From positions 17,481,338-17,545,337 of the forward strand of contig NC_088302.1 of assembly GCF_032854445.1 (NCBI RefSeq): 64,000 bases of DNA. The letters run 5' to 3'. The DNA comes from Liolophura sinensis. Lineage: Eukaryota > Mollusca > Polyplacophora > Chitonida > Chitonidae. Positions 61,016 to 64,000 of this stretch are shown here, in pieces. A program made the position numbers and the translations under genes. How positions within the stretch are numbered: position 1 is the first letter of the stretch; the number at the start of each line of letters is the position of its first letter. The notes under the pieces are model-generated. The model was not told the origin of the DNA. It ran no database searches and was given only the letters and a program-made list of their open reading frames with translations.

Positions 61016-61992
61016 AGCGGAGGTAGTTCCTCCACCCAGAAACCGAAAAATTCTCGAACACATCATTTGGCACCTTAATATGATAAAATATCATATCAGT
61101 AGCGAGCTAACCAGGAATACTGCAGTGTGATCCAAGGGGAGCGATAGTAAAACAGGTATTCCTGTACATCCGTAACCAAACTAAGCCATGAGATACTCAA
61201 ATAGAGAAGCTATAGGATCAAGGCTAGTTTTGCAGTTTTAGAAGTTTCAGATATCGTAATTGGATGCGGATACTGATATGGTAACAATAACTGGTCACGT
61301 CTTGGCGAATTTATGAATCTGTTTCCTTTAATAACCACAGTTCTCTTGAAAGTGTAAACCTTTCGACAAGGTTTGAATGAGCAGACGAGTAATGGATTCC
61401 GCCTATACATTATTAAAAAAAAAACATAGTGTTTTAATGCTTATCAAACTTGGCAACTCTGATATATATATGTATTTATAGTCTGAGCCTGGGTTTTCTA
61501 TCTTATGAAATCTCGCTCGGCAAAGATTGTGCAACATTGTTCAAATAGCTTCCGTTGCATTCATGTTGTTTATACAGCCTTATCAATTATAACCGTTACT
61601 TTCAGCTTAACGATGAACTTCAATGAACTTTGCGCAGCTTTCAATCCATTTGACTTTTTTTACTCGTGTAATTATCGTGGATAAAAAGAATTCATTCAGT
61701 TAACGTGAAACTTGGGGGAATACGAGTAAGAGACTTGTAAATGCCAGCATGGCATGTTGGCACCGTTGGGAATAGATCGATCTGCCTGCTGTATGAGGGT
61801 TTAATGATTTGGATCATGATGTTAGTTACCTCCATGTGGTAGGCCATACATGGTGACAGAATTCAAATGATTGCACTGATGATTCTATCACCTTCGCCTT
61901 GGTCCCACCCTTCTGAATGCACATCCGATCTGCACCGAATAATAATCAGTTGTGTGATGTTTCTAATTAGGACATGTTTTTTTCGGCTTCAG

Positions 61993-62040
61993 GTGAAGTC
62001 TCGCTTTGGCAGAGGTGGTGGACGTACCGCGGAATATCGG
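61993..62040 (+). CDS. Candidate small internal exon (phase 1-1, 48 bp)
   Basis: A strong pyrimidine tract and acceptor (GTTTTTTTCGGCTTCAG) precedes 48 bp that end at ATCGG|GTAAGATG, a consensus donor. In phase 1 it encodes GEVSLWQRWWTYRGISG, with three tryptophans; in phase 0 it would read VKSRFGRGGGRTAEYR. The phase-1 reading agrees with the exons at 54,866 and 57,203, so the three could belong to one plus-strand gene. The length is short and no domain is recognised. Both splice sites are among the best in this part of the window. Confidence 0.33.
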
Positions 62041-62214
62041 GTAAGATGTCTCACATATACTCATTTTTGACTTCAATTCCAAAACTTGCTCTCACTCTTC
62101 GTGATATATTGGTAACAACAAGTGCTGGTCGACGGTCTTGTGGTCCTGTAACATTCGCTGGCGCGCATTCCTCATTTACCAATATGCGCTCCATATTTAT
62201 ATATAACAAACAAC

Positions 62215-62310
62215 CTGCAGCATAGACAGTAAAAACCAGAACAACGACAACAGTCTGCTGGTTGGCAAATTGGCTCATAACTGTTGAAATGTGGCACACG
62301 TGGACACGTT
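62215..62310. repeat. Dispersed repeat R
   Basis: GCAGCATAGACAGTAAAAAC, CAGAACAACGACAACAGTCT, GGTTGGCAAATTGGCTCATA, ACTGTTGAAATGTGG follow the order of the R core. A SINE tail begins 40 bp further on. Confidence 0.65.
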
Positions 62311-62344
62311 CGTCAGTAACTTGACAAAGGGCGGTTTTTTTTAA

Positions 62345-62433
62345 CACGGGCACTCTCTAACACTGGTCACTAGCGTATATAAGTGAAACATTCTTTTAGA
62401 ATGGCGTTAAGCATCGATCAGATAAATAAATAA
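62345..62433 (+). mobile_element. SINE tail remnant
   Basis: GTATATAAGTGAAACATTCT, TTTAGAATGGCGTTAAGCAT, CGATCAGATAAATAAATAA is a mutated SINE 3' end of the common type. Confidence 0.7.
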
Positions 62434-64000
62434 TTCATCGGCCTCAACACAAGATATGCCCATCCATACGCCTGAACACCATGCTATAGTATATTCGTGT
62501 TGTATCCAGCTGAAAAGATAAAAACAGACACACAAAATGTATCTATACACCCTAATCCAGTTGAAACGTATGTCATCGGGGCAGGAGATAAATCAAGTGA
62601 TTCTCAAGGGAGTTAAACCGATATCTAATATTACTTTACACTCTGTTTGTTAACACGACAAGCGCAAAGCAAGAAGAAAACCGATGGTGGGCCTTTTTTG
62701 TGTACTTTGTTGTGGTCAGGATTAAGCTATCGGTTTCGTGTGCGAGTTCTTCTGGGAAGTGTTTTCTCCTCCGAAGAACAAGTTTAGAGATTATCCACCA
62801 ATGTTATAGATTGCTTATCGATTGGGCAAGTCTCTTGCCCTGGCATGTGTAGGCTCAATTATTGAGGGTTTAGTGAACCTTATTACTCGTGTGGCTCAGC
62901 CTAAAAGCTTACGTATTAGCACAGCTCTGCCACAAAGTCCCTTAAAGCTCACTACCAAACAGCTCGCCGTGGGACTATCCAAGGATTTTGTTCATATTTT
63001 AGGCGATTAGAATGAAACCCCTGGTCTTTCCCTGGATTTGTCTCTCCCAAACTTCAGTCAGTGCGCCATTAGAATTTACACAGAACAGACTTGCAGGATT
63101 TCCAAAGGACTGAAAGAAAAGAAATGCGATAGTGAGGCTGAAGGACTTTCGGGCAATTTCGAACCTAGCAACAAGCCTTATGACTAATGCCCTTCAAAGA
63201 TTATTCCGTAAGTCCTGAGAATCCTTGGGCTAAGTAAGCTGGTAGCATATCTGAGGAAAGTTTGCCAAATTACCTTAAAAACGCAGCGTTACGCGGGTTT
63301 TTAATGCTAACGGAAAAAGGCATAACTTTCTGCCGCACACGGGATATTTTATGCCTAGTATCATTGATAATAAGACAAATTAAAAGCCAAGAAAAGATTC
63401 CCTTTGGAAAATACAAATGTGTGTCGCTGCCCCACTGTCAAGTCTGTACGTGGCCTCGAGGAGAAATTCAAAGTCTTTTCATGAAAAACGTCGTGGTCTT
63501 TCTTTGTCCTATACGCTGGTTTATACATCAAAGGGAAACGTGAGCTCTCATTGATGTCAAACAAAATGGCATGATATGTTTGCTTTTCAGGTATTTTCCT
63601 GTAACTAATGATATAACAAGGCCGTAGCGCTGTTGGCCTGTAACGGAGCATGTCGTTTGGAAATACTGACCCGGAGTTTCCGGTTATTTTTTCCCAATTA
63701 TACCGATCCATATTATACTCTATTCAGCCAGGAACGTTGATTGAAATGTTGGGCTATACTAAGCATGATATCTTACAATAACATCTGATGTTATCCCACT
63801 AGTCTCTCGTTGCGTAACGACTAAGACTCTATGTTAATAATTCTCCCTTTAAGAACTTTTCCCAATAAAACGATATCATGCATGTATTTACGTTTTAATC
63901 CCTTATAACCCGCTGTTTTTGTTCGGTAAGAAGTACGGTTCAGTCGACCAGATCTATATGAACAATTGTAAAAGCTTTTCCAATAAATCAATCAATGTTT
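62434..64000. other. Unique sequence, no feature recognised
   Basis: Overlapping frames on both strands at 63,262-63,711 (93 and 116 codons) show no domain, and one is the shadow of the other. If the gene starting at 54,866 continues, further exons could lie here or beyond, but I could not identify any. Confidence 0.35.

Noticed and set aside
63262-63711. Overlapping 93- and 116-codon ORFs on opposite strands
   Set aside because: No domain, no start or splice support, and they shadow each other.
1-64000. Search for CRISPR arrays, operons, integrases, reverse transcriptases, rRNA or snRNA genes
   Set aside because: None seen. The tandem repeats here are eukaryotic minisatellites without CRISPR-type spacer structure, and no catalytic motif was recognised in any frame.

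Overview
This is a eukaryotic, repeat-dominated, gene-poor window. It is AT-rich and has no prokaryotic-style genes. It carries many tRNA-derived SINEs whose 3' end reads GTACGGCGTAAAACACC followed by AATAAATA-type tails, plus a second SINE type with a GAGTGAGTG / TTTAACGTCGTA end. From general knowledge such SINEs are typical of molluscs and related lophotrochozoans; I infer a mollusc with moderate confidence and cannot name the species. One run of exactly 200 Ns (38948-39147) marks a scaffold join.

Layout. 1-8480: unique sequence with a divergent single copy of a 5.7-kb repeat (551-2206), at least six SINE insertions (two with perfect 14-15 bp target-site duplications), and a three-level nest at 4109-5643 in which a TTAA-flanked 962-bp DNA element sits inside one SINE that sits inside another. 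8485-8998: a 45-bp minisatellite with a 120-bp higher-order period. 8999-35646: a head-to-tail array of about 4.7 units of a 5.67-5.71 kb non-coding repeat. Each full unit carries a 433-443 bp foldback (Tc1/mariner-like) MITE, a decayed ~25-bp GATCAACG minisatellite, two copies of a dispersed repeat, and a decayed SINE at its end. Unit 1 differs from unit 2 mainly by single-base homopolymer indels, which suggests unpolished assembly. 35647-54800: mostly unique non-coding DNA with SINE remnants, several minisatellites, a 66-bp perfect palindrome and a poly(A) tract preceded by AATAAA. 54800-64000: the best evidence for a gene, a plus-strand signal-peptide first exon (54866-54932) with a splice donor, followed by two candidate exons (57203-57331, 61993-62040) that keep the same intron phase (1).

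I find no rRNA, functional tRNA, reverse transcriptase, transposase or other recognisable protein domain. Almost all short ORFs are chance or lie in SINEs and minisatellites. What ties the window together is repeat biology: SINE nesting, tandem amplification of a composite unit whose junction lies at a SINE end, and patchwork homogenisation between units.
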